DNA from: CALCHX01 sp035761165
GTDB taxonomy: Bacteria; Gemmatimonadota; Gemmatimonadetes; Gemmatimonadales; Gemmatimonadaceae
Direction: 5' to 3'
Assembly: GCA_035761165.1 (NCBI GenBank)
Contig: DASTRO010000117.1
Location: 1-14,454 of the forward strand
DNA: 14,454 bases
Below the pieces are notes generated by a model. The model was not told where the DNA came from, ran no database searches, and worked only from the letters and a program-made list of their open reading frames with translations. Below, in pieces: positions 6,298 through 12,502 of this stretch (positions are counted from its first letter, which is position 1; each line of letters begins with the position of its first letter). The position numbers and the translations under genes were made by a program.

Positions 6298-8124
6298 TCA
6301 GGGTGCGCCGCGCCCTGCCGGGGCCGGCTCCGTCGCCCCCGGGCCCGCCGGCACGGGAAGGATCGCGTCCGTCACCCAGTAGCCGCCGTGCGCGCGCACC
6401 GCGGCGGCGATCGTGCGGCGCGTGTCGTCCACCGCCTCCTCGCGGCCGTTCAGCGCCTCGCGCTGCGCGCGGAAGCGGCGCCCCGCCTCCACGCAGAACA
6501 GGTCGCACAGCGCCAGCTCCTCCGCGCAGCCGTCCACCCCGCGCTCCTCGATCAGTCGCTGCGTGCGCGAGAGCACCGCCGCCGTGGCGTACATCGCGAT
6601 CGCCATGTCGGCCAGCCGCTCCACCACCAGCTGCCGCTCGACGATCTGCTGCCGGTGCCGCAGCACCGCACGCTCGGCGGCCGCCGCCAGCTCGGCCACG
6701 TGCTTCACGAAGTAGCGGCGGTGCTCCTCCAGTCGCGGGTCGAGCGGCACCTCCAGCTCCGCCGACGCCCCGAGCGCGCTGCGCACCCGGCTGGCGGCGT
6801 AGCCGCTGACCAGCCCCAGGTTTCGCAGCGGGCGGCGCAGCGCGGCGCCCAGCTCCTTCAGCCGCGCCGCCGGCCCCTCGATCCCGTTGAGGCCGATGAA
6901 GAGGCGCAGGATCTCGTTCGTTCCCTCGAAGATCCGGTTGATGCGCGAGTCGCGCAGCATGCGCTCGTACGGATACGGCTTGACGAAGCCCCGCCCGCCG
7001 GCCACCTGCACCATCTCGTCGGCGGCGCGCCAGATCAGCTCACTGCAGAACACCTTCGCGCACGCCGCCTCCAGCGCCGCCGCCTCGCCGCCGTCGCGGT
7101 CCACCATCGCCGCCAGCAGCCCGAGCATCGCGTCGGCGGCGTACGTCTCCGCGGCCAGCGTGGCGAGCTTGCGCTGCGTGATCTCGAACGCGGCGATCGG
7201 GCTGCCGAACTGCACGCGCCCCTCGGCGTATGCCGCCATCTCGCCGAGCACCATCTTCGTCGCGCCGGTGCAGCCGGCCGCCAGCGTGAGTCGGCCACCG
7301 TTCAGCACGTGCACCGCCACGCCGAAGCCCTTGCCCACCTGCCCCAGCACGTGATCGGCCGGCACCTGCAGCTCCTCGTATGCCAGCCGCGCCTGCGTGG
7401 AGCCGCGGATCCCCATCTTGCGGATCGTCTCCACGACGCGGAAGCCGGGCATGTCGGGGCGGATGATGAACGCCGTCGGCCGCTGCACGCGCTCGCCGCG
7501 CCGCTCCACCTCCGTCTGCGCGAAGGTCGCGATCACGCCGGCGCGGTGCCCGTTGCCGATCCACAGCTTCTCGCCGTTCAGGATCCAGTGCGAGCCGTCG
7601 GCGCTCCGCCGCGCCTGCGTGACGATGTGCTGCGCGTCGGAGCCCGTCTGCGGCTCGGTGAGCGCGTACGCCGCCAGCGTCTCGCCGCGCGCGAGCATCG
7701 GCAGGTAGCGTGCTTTCTGCTCCGCCGTGCCGAAGAGCACGATGGCCTTGGCGCCCAACCCGCAGTGCACGCCCACCAGCACGCCGAGCGAGGGATCGAT
7801 GGCCGACAGCTCGGCGAAGACGCGCGCGTACGCGGTGGAGGAGAGCCCGAGCCCGCCGTACTCCCGCGGGATGGTGAGCCCGAGCATCCCCAGCTCCGCG
7901 AAGGCGCGGATCACCGCCTCCGGTATGCCCTCCTCCTCGTCGAAGCGCGCCGGGTCGATCATCCCCTCGGCGAGCAGCCCGCGCAGCCCGTCGATCAGCC
8001 GCCGCACCGTCCGCGCCTCGTCCGGGTCGCGCCGCTCGAGCGGCTCCGGATACGGGAAGAGCAGCTCGCTGTGGATGACGCCGGCGAAGAGGCCGCGGGT
8101 GAAGGAGGGATGTGGGTCGGGCAT
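6298..8124 (-). CDS. Acyl-CoA dehydrogenase with C-terminal extension (very-long-chain/ACAD9-like)
   Basis: FAD-dependent flavoenzyme of fatty-acid beta-oxidation, oxidising acyl-CoA to 2-enoyl-CoA and feeding electrons to ETF. The 608 residues exceed the usual ~380-residue acyl-CoA dehydrogenase. The N-terminal helical domain (about 35-150) is followed by the middle beta domain with YALTEPQTGSDA (153-164) and KLWIGNG (186-192). The C-terminal helical domain contains QVAGGRGF (373-380) and the catalytic base Glu400 in RIFEGTNEI. Residues from about 430 onward form the extra helical region seen in membrane-associated VLCAD-type enzymes. The ATG at 8124 fits the PSFTRGLF start expected for this subgroup. 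No Shine-Dalgarno is present: the bases before the ATG are a pyrimidine tract that merges with the TTCCTGC heptamer array. Chain-length preference cannot be read from the sequence. Confidence 0.93.
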   Translation of the reverse strand: MPDPHPSFTRGLFAGVIHSELLFPYPEPLERRDPDEARTVRRLIDGLRGLLAEGMIDPARFDEEEGIPEAVIRAFAELGMLGLTIPREYGGLGLSSTAYARVFAELSAIDPSLGVLVGVHCGLGAKAIVLFGTAEQKARYLPMLARGETLAAYALTEPQTGSDAQHIVTQARRSADGSHWILNGEKLWIGNGHRAGVIATFAQTEVERRGERVQRPTAFIIRPDMPGFRVVETIRKMGIRGSTQARLAYEELQVPADHVLGQVGKGFGVAVHVLNGGRLTLAAGCTGATKMVLGEMAAYAEGRVQFGSPIAAFEITQRKLATLAAETYAADAMLGLLAAMVDRDGGEAAALEAACAKVFCSELIWRAADEMVQVAGGRGFVKPYPYERMLRDSRINRIFEGTNEILRLFIGLNGIEGPAARLKELGAALRRPLRNLGLVSGYAASRVRSALGASAELEVPLDPRLEEHRRYFVKHVAELAAAAERAVLRHRQQIVERQLVVERLADMAIAMYATAAVLSRTQRLIEERGVDGCAEELALCDLFCVEAGRRFRAQREALNGREEAVDDTRRTIAAAVRAHGGYWVTDAILPVPAGPGATEPAPAGRGAP

Positions 8125-8133
8125 GTGGGAAGG

Positions 8134-8269
8134 CGAGGAAGCAGGAAGCAGGAAGCAGGAAGCAGGGAGCAGGGAGCAGAAAATTACGACCTGGGTAGCA
8201 GGGTATGGGCCTGAGCCTCCCGAGGGCGTCCCTCCTTCCTGCTTCGTGCTTCCTGCTTCCTGCTTCCTG
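8134..8269. repeat. Facing GGAAGCA and TGCTTCC heptamer arrays
   Basis: A run of AGGAAGC units (8134-8179, drifting to AGGGAGC) faces its reverse complement, TTCCTGC units (8231-8269), across a spacer of about 50 bases. Stretches of twenty or more bases can pair. The spacer lacks the G-run/C-run core of the loci at 2782 and 10014, so this is either a divergent member or simply shares the flanking arrays. It lies between htpX and the acyl-CoA dehydrogenase gene, which have the same orientation, and ends 4 bases from the htpX stop. Confidence 0.8.
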
Positions 8270-8272
8270 GTC

Positions 8273-9100
8273 TCACGCCATCGCCCGCAGTCGCGCCACG
8301 CGCTCCACCGTGGGCGGGTGGGTGGAGAAGAGCTTCGCCAGGCCGCGGCCGTCGAGGGCGGCCAGCGGGTTCACCTGGGCCAGCGGGGCCACCGCGGGAT
8401 CCACGCGCATCGGAATGCGGTGCGCGCCGCGCTCCAGCGTCTCCAGCGCACCGGCCAGCGCCAGCGGACGGCCGCTGATCTGGGCGCCCACCGCGTCCGC
8501 CTTGAACTCGCGCTGGCGGCTGATCGCCATCTGGAGCAGCATCGCCGCGATCGGAGCGAAGATCAGCATCGCCAGCCCGGCCAGCGGGTTGCTGTCCTCG
8601 TCACGCCCGCCGAAGAAGAAGGCGAACTGCGCCAGGTTGCTGATGGCCGCCGCCATGGTGGCCGAGATGGTCTGGAGCAGCATGTCGTGGTTCTTGATGT
8701 GCGCCAGCTCGTGCGCCAGCACCCCTTCCAGCTGTTCGCGCGTGAGCGCGCCGAGGATCCCCTCGGTCACGCAGACCACGGCGTGCTCCGGGTTGCGCCC
8801 GGTGGCGAAGGCATTGGGCTGCGCGTGGGGCGCGATGGCCAGCGTCGGCATCGGCAGCCCGGCGCGCTGGCGCAGGCGGTCCACCATCGCGTACAGCTCC
8901 GGCGCCTCCCGCTCGCCGACGATGCGCGCCCCGTAGGCGCGCAGCACCATCGACGAGGAGCTCCAGTACATGAAGAAGTTGAGCCCCGCCGCGAAGAGCA
9001 GCGCGATCCACATCCCCGACGCGCCGCCGAACGCCTGGCCGATGGCCATGAAGAGGGCGGTGAGCCCGGCCAGCAGCACGAAGACCTTGACGTTGTTCAT
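8273..9100 (-). CDS. htpX: HtpX-like M48 membrane zinc metalloprotease
   Basis: Integral membrane protease that cleaves misfolded or damaged membrane proteins. The 275 residues start with two hydrophobic segments (about 5-22 and 28-47). The catalytic HELAH motif is at 130-134, with His130 and His134 as zinc ligands and Glu131 as catalytic base. Two further hydrophobic stretches (about 145-163 and 173-193) follow, then REFKAD with the third ligand Glu198. HAQPNAFATG (92-101) and STHPP (259-263) are typical of HtpX. The ATG at 9100 has GGAG nine bases upstream (9113-9110); the open frame upstream of it lacks family similarity. The leader between the HNH gene and this start is unusually rich in hairpins and may control expression. 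Length and motifs agree with bacterial HtpX. Confidence 0.95.
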   Translation of the reverse strand: MNNVKVFVLLAGLTALFMAIGQAFGGASGMWIALLFAAGLNFFMYWSSSSMVLRAYGARIVGEREAPELYAMVDRLRQRAGLPMPTLAIAPHAQPNAFATGRNPEHAVVCVTEGILGALTREQLEGVLAHELAHIKNHDMLLQTISATMAAAISNLAQFAFFFGGRDEDSNPLAGLAMLIFAPIAAMLLQMAISRQREFKADAVGAQISGRPLALAGALETLERGAHRIPMRVDPAVAPLAQVNPLAALDGRGLAKLFSTHPPTVERVARLRAMA

Positions 9101-9130
9101 CGTCGTCCACTCCGCACGGATCGGTGAATG

Positions 9131-9294
9131 CGCGAAAGGCGAGCCCTTCGCGCGGCCCGCCCGGCGCACCCGACGTGCGCCCGACTGGCCTCCGCGAAGG
9201 TCTCGCCTGATCAGCGGTCCGCTGCGATCCGACCGGACCGTGCGCCACTCGGCGCAGTCCTGACGACCCGGTCGCACGGCGCCCGGCGGCGCCG
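9131..9294 (-). promoter_or_regulatory. Structured leader upstream of htpX with alternative hairpins (candidate RNA element)
   Basis: Almost the whole stretch can pair. In transcript order: CGGCGCC/GGCGCCG with a 4-nt loop (9294-9277); CGAC/GTCG (9274-9264); TGCGCC/GGCGCA with a 4-nt loop (9256-9241); CGGTCC/GGACCG (9240-9215), which abuts the previous stem; then a 15-bp stem with one mismatch (9207-9193 with 9152-9138) enclosing GGCGCA/TGCGCC (9181-9163). The distal strand of the 15-bp stem can pair instead with the bases just after it, giving a 9-bp hairpin with a CTCG loop (9152-9131) about 20 bases before the Shine-Dalgarno. The two states exclude each other. A role as 5' leader, attenuator or small RNA is inference, and GC-rich DNA yields hairpins by chance. 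Confidence 0.4.
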
Positions 9295-9299
9295 CGTGG

Positions 9300-9695
9300 C
9301 TACTCCCCTTTGCTGGCGGAATTATACCCCGGCGGTCCGCGGGGTTCCACGGGGCGAGGGGAGTGCGGCGCCGCCCCCGCCGCTCGCCGCTCATCGCTCG
9401 CCGCTCGCCGCTCCAGCTCCTCGCGCACGGCGCGCAGATGCCGCGGCCAGACGTGGCGCGCGAAGCGGAAGAAGTTGGCGCGGGCGGCCGGCGTGTCGCG
9501 CAGGAAGTCGGCCAGCCGGCGGTGTCCCTTGGCCACGTTGCAGGCCGCACAGGCCGTCACTAAGTTGCCGCCGGAACGGTCCCCGCCGCGCACGCGCGCC
9601 TGCACGTGATCCAGCGTCAGCGCCTCGGCGTCGCACACCTGGCCGCAGTAGACGCACCGGTACGCGTCGCGCGCGAAGACGTCCTCCCGCTTCAC
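9300..9695 (-). CDS. Small HNH endonuclease-domain protein
   Basis: Stand-alone HNH protein of 131 residues. Two zinc knuckles, Cys14/Cys17 in CVYC and Cys49/Cys52 in CAAC, frame the active-site segment, with Asp29-His30 in LTLDHV, Asn44 in GGNL and Asn53/His58 after the second knuckle. A helical stretch with FFRFARHVWPRHLR (75-88) follows, then a low-complexity Arg/Ala/Pro tail. The GTG at 9695 is chosen because AGGAGG (9707-9702) lies six bases upstream and the domain starts immediately; the frame remains open far upstream without similarity. Such small HNH proteins are common in bacterial chromosomes and may nick DNA, but the substrate is unknown. There is no restriction methyltransferase, toxin partner or phage gene beside it. 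Its stop lies close to the structured leader of htpX, so it may be co-transcribed with htpX. Confidence 0.88.
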   Translation of the reverse strand: MKREDVFARDAYRCVYCGQVCDAEALTLDHVQARVRGGDRSGGNLVTACAACNVAKGHRRLADFLRDTPAARANFFRFARHVWPRHLRAVREELERRAASDERRAAGAAPHSPRPVEPRGPPGYNSASKGE

Positions 9696-9833
9696 TCCAT
9701 GCCTCCTATCAATCCGCGACGGCACGCGCTCGAGTCCGCGAAGCGCTTCCTGCTCGCCGGACGAGAGGAGGAGCGCGAGACCGCCGACGACCGGCCGCCG
9801 CGCCTTACCCCCCAGGCCATTCTCGGTTCCCGC

Positions 9834-10013
9834 ATGCCCCGCTCCCGCGCCCAGATCCTGGCCAACCTCGACGAGATGTACCGCGAGGCGTTCGAGCGCG
9901 CCAAGGCCCAGGAGGATCAGGGCCAGATGACGGCGCTCGACTTCGCCTACCGGCGCGAGCAGCTGTACTTCGAGATCCTGCTCGACATCCGCGACGCGAT
10001 GGAGCCGCGGTAG
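9834..10013 (+). CDS. Small helical protein of unknown function (59 aa)
   Basis: Not recognised. It is short, charged and predicted mostly helical, with MPRSRAQILANLDEMYREAF at the start and an acidic/aromatic second half containing FAYRREQLYFEILLDIRD. This pattern suggests a small two-helix protein that binds a partner or dimerises. The ATG at 9834 is chosen. The frame remains open upstream, with another ATG at 9699, but that start would overlap the Shine-Dalgarno of the divergent HNH gene and adds a low-similarity Arg-rich stretch. Neither start has a clear Shine-Dalgarno. Codon use fits the neighbours, with G or C at nearly every third position except in a few codons. The stop is followed at once by a copy of the intergenic repeat. 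Confidence 0.55.
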   Translation: MPRSRAQILANLDEMYREAFERAKAQEDQGQMTALDFAYRREQLYFEILLDIRDAMEPR

Positions 10014-10165
10014 GAGGGAAGCGGGAGGCGGGACGAGGGAAGAGAACGGCGGGGTACGGTTGGCGGCACGGGGGCCCCCCCCGAACGGCACGATCGCACC
10101 GGCTCACCGCGCGAGCCTCACCACATCATCGCCTGGCGTACCCTCCCTCCTCCCCCGTCCCTCGC
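10014..10165. repeat. Intergenic repeat element, copy B, inverted relative to the 2782-2955 copy
   Basis: Purine-rich GGGAAGCGGGAGGCGGGA-like bases (10014-10045) precede a core (about 10058-10143), and pyrimidine-rich CCCTCCCTCCTCCCCC (10141-10156) follows. The core aligns to the reverse complement of copy A: a G5-C8 run against G4-C8, then GA, ACGATCGC and CCG, CGCGCGA-like bases and GGCGTACCC near the end. Its pyrimidine arm ends one base before the amidohydrolase ATG. The flanking arrays are degraded compared with copy A. Confidence 0.65.
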
Positions 10166-10166
10166 C

Positions 10167-11816
10167 ATGCGTCCCGTTCCCCTTCTCGCCGCGATGGCCC
10201 TCGGCGCCGCCTCCGCCGCCCACGCGCAGCCTCCGGTCTCGCTCGCCGTCGTCAACGCCCGCGTCTGGACCGGCGATCCGCGCCGCCCGTGGGCCGACGC
10301 CATCGCCGTGCGTGGCGACCGCATCGCCGCCGTCGGGTCCAGCGCCGAGGTCCGCAAGCTCGCCGGCGCCGACGCGCGGCTGATCGACGCGAAGGGCGGG
10401 ATGGTCGTCCCCGGCTTCATCGACGCGCACATCCATTTCCTGGACGGTGGCTTCCGTCTCGCCTCCGTCCAGCTGCGCGACGCCGCAACCCCGGCCGAGT
10501 TCGTGCGGCGCATCCGGGAGTTCGCTGCGACGGTCCCCGCCGGCACCTGGATCCAGGGCGGCGACTGGGATCACGAGCGCTGGGGCGGGGAGCTCCCCAC
10601 CCGCGCCTGGATCGACTCGGTCACTCCCGATCACCCGGTCTGGGTGAACCGGCTCGACGGCCACATGGCGCTCGCCAACTCGGCCGCCCTGCGTGCCGCC
10701 GGCGTCACCGCCGCCACCCCCGAGGTGGCGGGGGGCACCATCGTTCGCGACGCTGCCGGGGAGCCGACCGGGGTGCTCAAGGACAACGCGATGGACCTCG
10801 TCTGGCGCGTCGTGCCCCCCGCGCCGCCCGAGCTCGAGGATCGCGCGCTGGACGCCGCAATGCGCTACGTGGCCGCGCAGGGCGTCACCGCGGTGCACCA
10901 CATGGGGAGCTGGGACGATCTGGCCGTGTTCGAGCGCGCCCACGCCGCCGGCCGGCTGCGCACGCGCATCTACGCCGCCGTCCCCCTCGCCAGCTGGGAG
11001 CGGCTCCGCGACACCGTCGCGGCGCGCGGCCGCGGCGACGCCTGGCTCCGCATCGGGGGCCTCAAGGGCTTCGTCGACGGCTCGCTCGGCTCGCACACGG
11101 CGGCCTTCCACGAGCCGTTCACCGACCAGCCCGGCGACCGTGGGCTCCTCGTCACCCCGCCCGAGTCGCTCTACGCCTGGACCCGGGGGGCCGACGCGGC
11201 CGGGCTGCACGTCATCGTGCACGCCATCGGCGACCGCGCCATCGCCACCCAGCTCGACGTCTTCGAGCGCGTGGAGCGCGAGCACGGTCCGCGCGACCGC
11301 CGCTTCCGCATCGAGCACGCGCAGCACATCGCCCCGCGCGACATCCCGCGCTTCGCCGCGCTCGGCGTGATCCCGAGCATGCAGCCCTACCATGCCATCG
11401 ATGACGGCCGGTGGGCGGAGAAGGTGATCGGCCCCGAGCGCATCAGGACGACGTACGCCTTCCGCTCGCTCCGCGACGCCGACGCGCGGATCGCCTTCGG
11501 GAGCGACTGGTTCGTCGCGCCCCCCACGCCGCTGGAGGGAATCTACGCCGCCGTCACCCGCCGCACGCTCGACGACCGGAACCCCGGCGGCTGGGTGCCC
11601 GAGCAGAAGATCACGGTGGAGGACGCGCTCCGCTTCTACACCATCAACGGCGCCTACGCCACCTTCGAGGAATCGCTCAAGGGCTCGCTCGAGCGCGGCA
11701 AGCTCGCCGACTTCGTCCTCATCGACCGCGACCTCACGCGCATCGCGCCGGAGACGATCCGCGACGCGAAGGTGCTGATGACGGTGGTGGGAGGTAAGGT
11801 GGTGTTCGAGCGGTAG
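10167..11816 (+). CDS. Exported YtcJ-type amidohydrolase (Amidohydro_3)
   Basis: Metal-dependent hydrolase of the amidohydrolase superfamily; the exact substrate is unknown. The 549 residues begin with a signal peptide (about 1-20, cleavage after AHA). The N-terminal beta-sandwich strand LAVVNARVWTGD and the TIM-barrel metal motif HIH (His88, His90) follow. Further expected ligands are His352 in VHAIGDRA, His384 and His387 in IEHAQH, and Asp447 in FGSDWFV. LKGFVDGSLGS (299-309) contains Lys300, a possible carboxylated metal bridge. The C-terminal ALRFYTINGA and GKLADFVLID segments are standard for the family. The ATG at 10167 yields the clean signal peptide but has no Shine-Dalgarno; a pyrimidine-rich repeat arm precedes it. 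No operon partner is apparent on this strand. Confidence 0.93.
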   Translation: MRPVPLLAAMALGAASAAHAQPPVSLAVVNARVWTGDPRRPWADAIAVRGDRIAAVGSSAEVRKLAGADARLIDAKGGMVVPGFIDAHIHFLDGGFRLASVQLRDAATPAEFVRRIREFAATVPAGTWIQGGDWDHERWGGELPTRAWIDSVTPDHPVWVNRLDGHMALANSAALRAAGVTAATPEVAGGTIVRDAAGEPTGVLKDNAMDLVWRVVPPAPPELEDRALDAAMRYVAAQGVTAVHHMGSWDDLAVFERAHAAGRLRTRIYAAVPLASWERLRDTVAARGRGDAWLRIGGLKGFVDGSLGSHTAAFHEPFTDQPGDRGLLVTPPESLYAWTRGADAAGLHVIVHAIGDRAIATQLDVFERVEREHGPRDRRFRIEHAQHIAPRDIPRFAALGVIPSMQPYHAIDDGRWAEKVIGPERIRTTYAFRSLRDADARIAFGSDWFVAPPTPLEGIYAAVTRRTLDDRNPGGWVPEQKITVEDALRFYTINGAYATFEESLKGSLERGKLADFVLIDRDLTRIAPETIRDAKVLMTVVGGKVVFER

Positions 11817-11916
11817 CTCGAGCGGCGGCGGCGCGCGCGAGGAGGGGCATCGGAGCCCACTGGGGCACTCACACGGAGCACCCCCCTGGACCCGCGAGGC
11901 ATCCTCCCCGACCGCC

Positions 11917-11961
11917 CGTACACGAAGTACGATCTCCGCGCCTCTCCCGCGCCCGGGCGCG
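11917..11961. terminator. Hairpins in the convergent gap 11817-12005, possible terminator
   Basis: This 189-base gap separates two convergent genes and holds no gene. It has a CGTAC/GTACG hairpin (11917-11931) and a perfect 14-bp palindrome CGCGCCCGGGCGCG (11948-11961). Either could stop transcription from one side, but no T-run follows, so the terminator role is inferred from position. Confidence 0.3.
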
Positions 11962-12005
11962 CTCCGCTTCACCGGGACTGTGCGGGAGGTGCGCGCCGCG
12001 CGCGC

Positions 12006-12317
12006 TCAGGTGGAGGGAGTGGCGGGCGTGGAGGGAGTGGCGGGCGCGTCGCCACGCGGGCGCGGGCGGTTGTGCCAGGCGCGTGCCGGCTCCGCGCGCC
12101 GCGCGAGCAGCTGCTCGTAGTGGCTCACGATGCGCTGCCGCACCGAGCTCTCGGTGTCGTCCGCCGCCGCGTGGAAGGGCGCGTACCGGCTCTGATCGCC
12201 CGAGACCTCGAACCACCACCAGGCCACGGGCGCGGCCCCCGCGCGGGCGGGCGGCGTCTCGACACGGCAGCGGTAGGTCCGCCCGCCGTCCACGAACTGG
12301 AACTCTTTCATGAACAT
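12006..12317 (-). CDS. Conserved-looking hypothetical protein (103 aa)
   Basis: No family assigned. The N-terminal part reads as a small beta-rich domain with KEFQFVDGGRTYRCRVE (4-20) and a tryptophan cluster AWWWFEVSGD, followed by RYAPF and DDTESSVRQRIVSHYEQLLARR, a likely amphipathic helix. The last 12 residues are PATPST twice, produced by an exact 18-bp tandem duplication. There is no signal peptide or membrane segment, so it is probably cytoplasmic. The ATG at 12317 has GGAG five bases upstream; an in-frame ATG six bases downstream is an alternative. It is divergent from the S9 peptidase gene and convergent with the amidohydrolase. Coding is supported by frame-consistent GC-ending codons and a coherent domain-like composition. 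Confidence 0.65.
   Translation of the reverse strand: MFMKEFQFVDGGRTYRCRVETPPARAGAAPVAWWWFEVSGDQSRYAPFHAAADDTESSVRQRIVSHYEQLLARRAEPARAWHNRPRPRGDAPATPSTPATPST
12010..12045. repeat. Exact 18-bp tandem duplication in the 3' end of the 103-aa gene
   Basis: GTGGAGGGAGTGGCGGGC occurs at 12010-12027 and again at 12028-12045. It is in phase with the reading frame and encodes the PATPST repeat at the protein C-terminus. Confidence 0.9.
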
Positions 12318-12378
12318 GGCTGCTCCAACTGGGTCACCCGAAAGCTAGCGCCGTGCACGCCCCGATGCGCGGCCGGGC

Positions 12379-12414
12379 GGGGAACGCCGCGGGGAACGCC
12401 GCGGGGAACGCCAC
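12379..12414. repeat. Three 12-bp direct repeats in the divergent promoter region
   Basis: GGGGAACGCCGC occurs at 12379-12390 and 12391-12402, and with one change (GCCAC end) at 12403-12414. The array lies in the 185-base gap (12318-12502) between two divergent genes, about 90 bases before the S9 peptidase start. It could be a regulator-binding array or a replication-slippage repeat. No convincing -35/-10 pair was seen in the gap. Confidence 0.8.
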
Positions 12415-12502
12415 GGGCCACGCCGGCCCCCGGGTGCGCCACGCCATCGTTCGGGCGGCGCCGCGCGTAGTGCGGCAGGACCTCACGAGCCCCGGAGTCT
12501 TC

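Noticed and set aside
6388..8214. A 608-codon plus-strand frame opposite the acyl-CoA dehydrogenase
   Set aside because: It is the antisense image of a gene with complete catalytic motifs, and is rich in His/Arg/Leu repeats with no recognisable domain.
8134..8269. CRISPR array suspected from the regular short repeats
   Set aside because: The 7-bp units are contiguous, have no spacers, and are matched by a reverse-complement array. No cas gene is near.
9300..9695. HNH nuclease as part of a restriction, toxin or phage defence module
   Set aside because: No methyltransferase, immunity, ATPase or phage gene flanks it. The neighbours are housekeeping or unrelated genes.
9699..9833. Upstream ATG at 9699 as start of the small plus-strand gene, giving 104 aa
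   Set aside because: It would overlap the Shine-Dalgarno of the divergent HNH gene and adds a low-complexity Arg/Glu-rich segment. The ATG at 9834 is preferred, with limited certainty.
9128..11404. A 758-codon plus-strand frame across the HNH gene and amidohydrolase
   Set aside because: It crosses two genes with clear motifs and a repeat element, and its Arg/Ala/Pro composition is typical of GC-rich non-coding frames.
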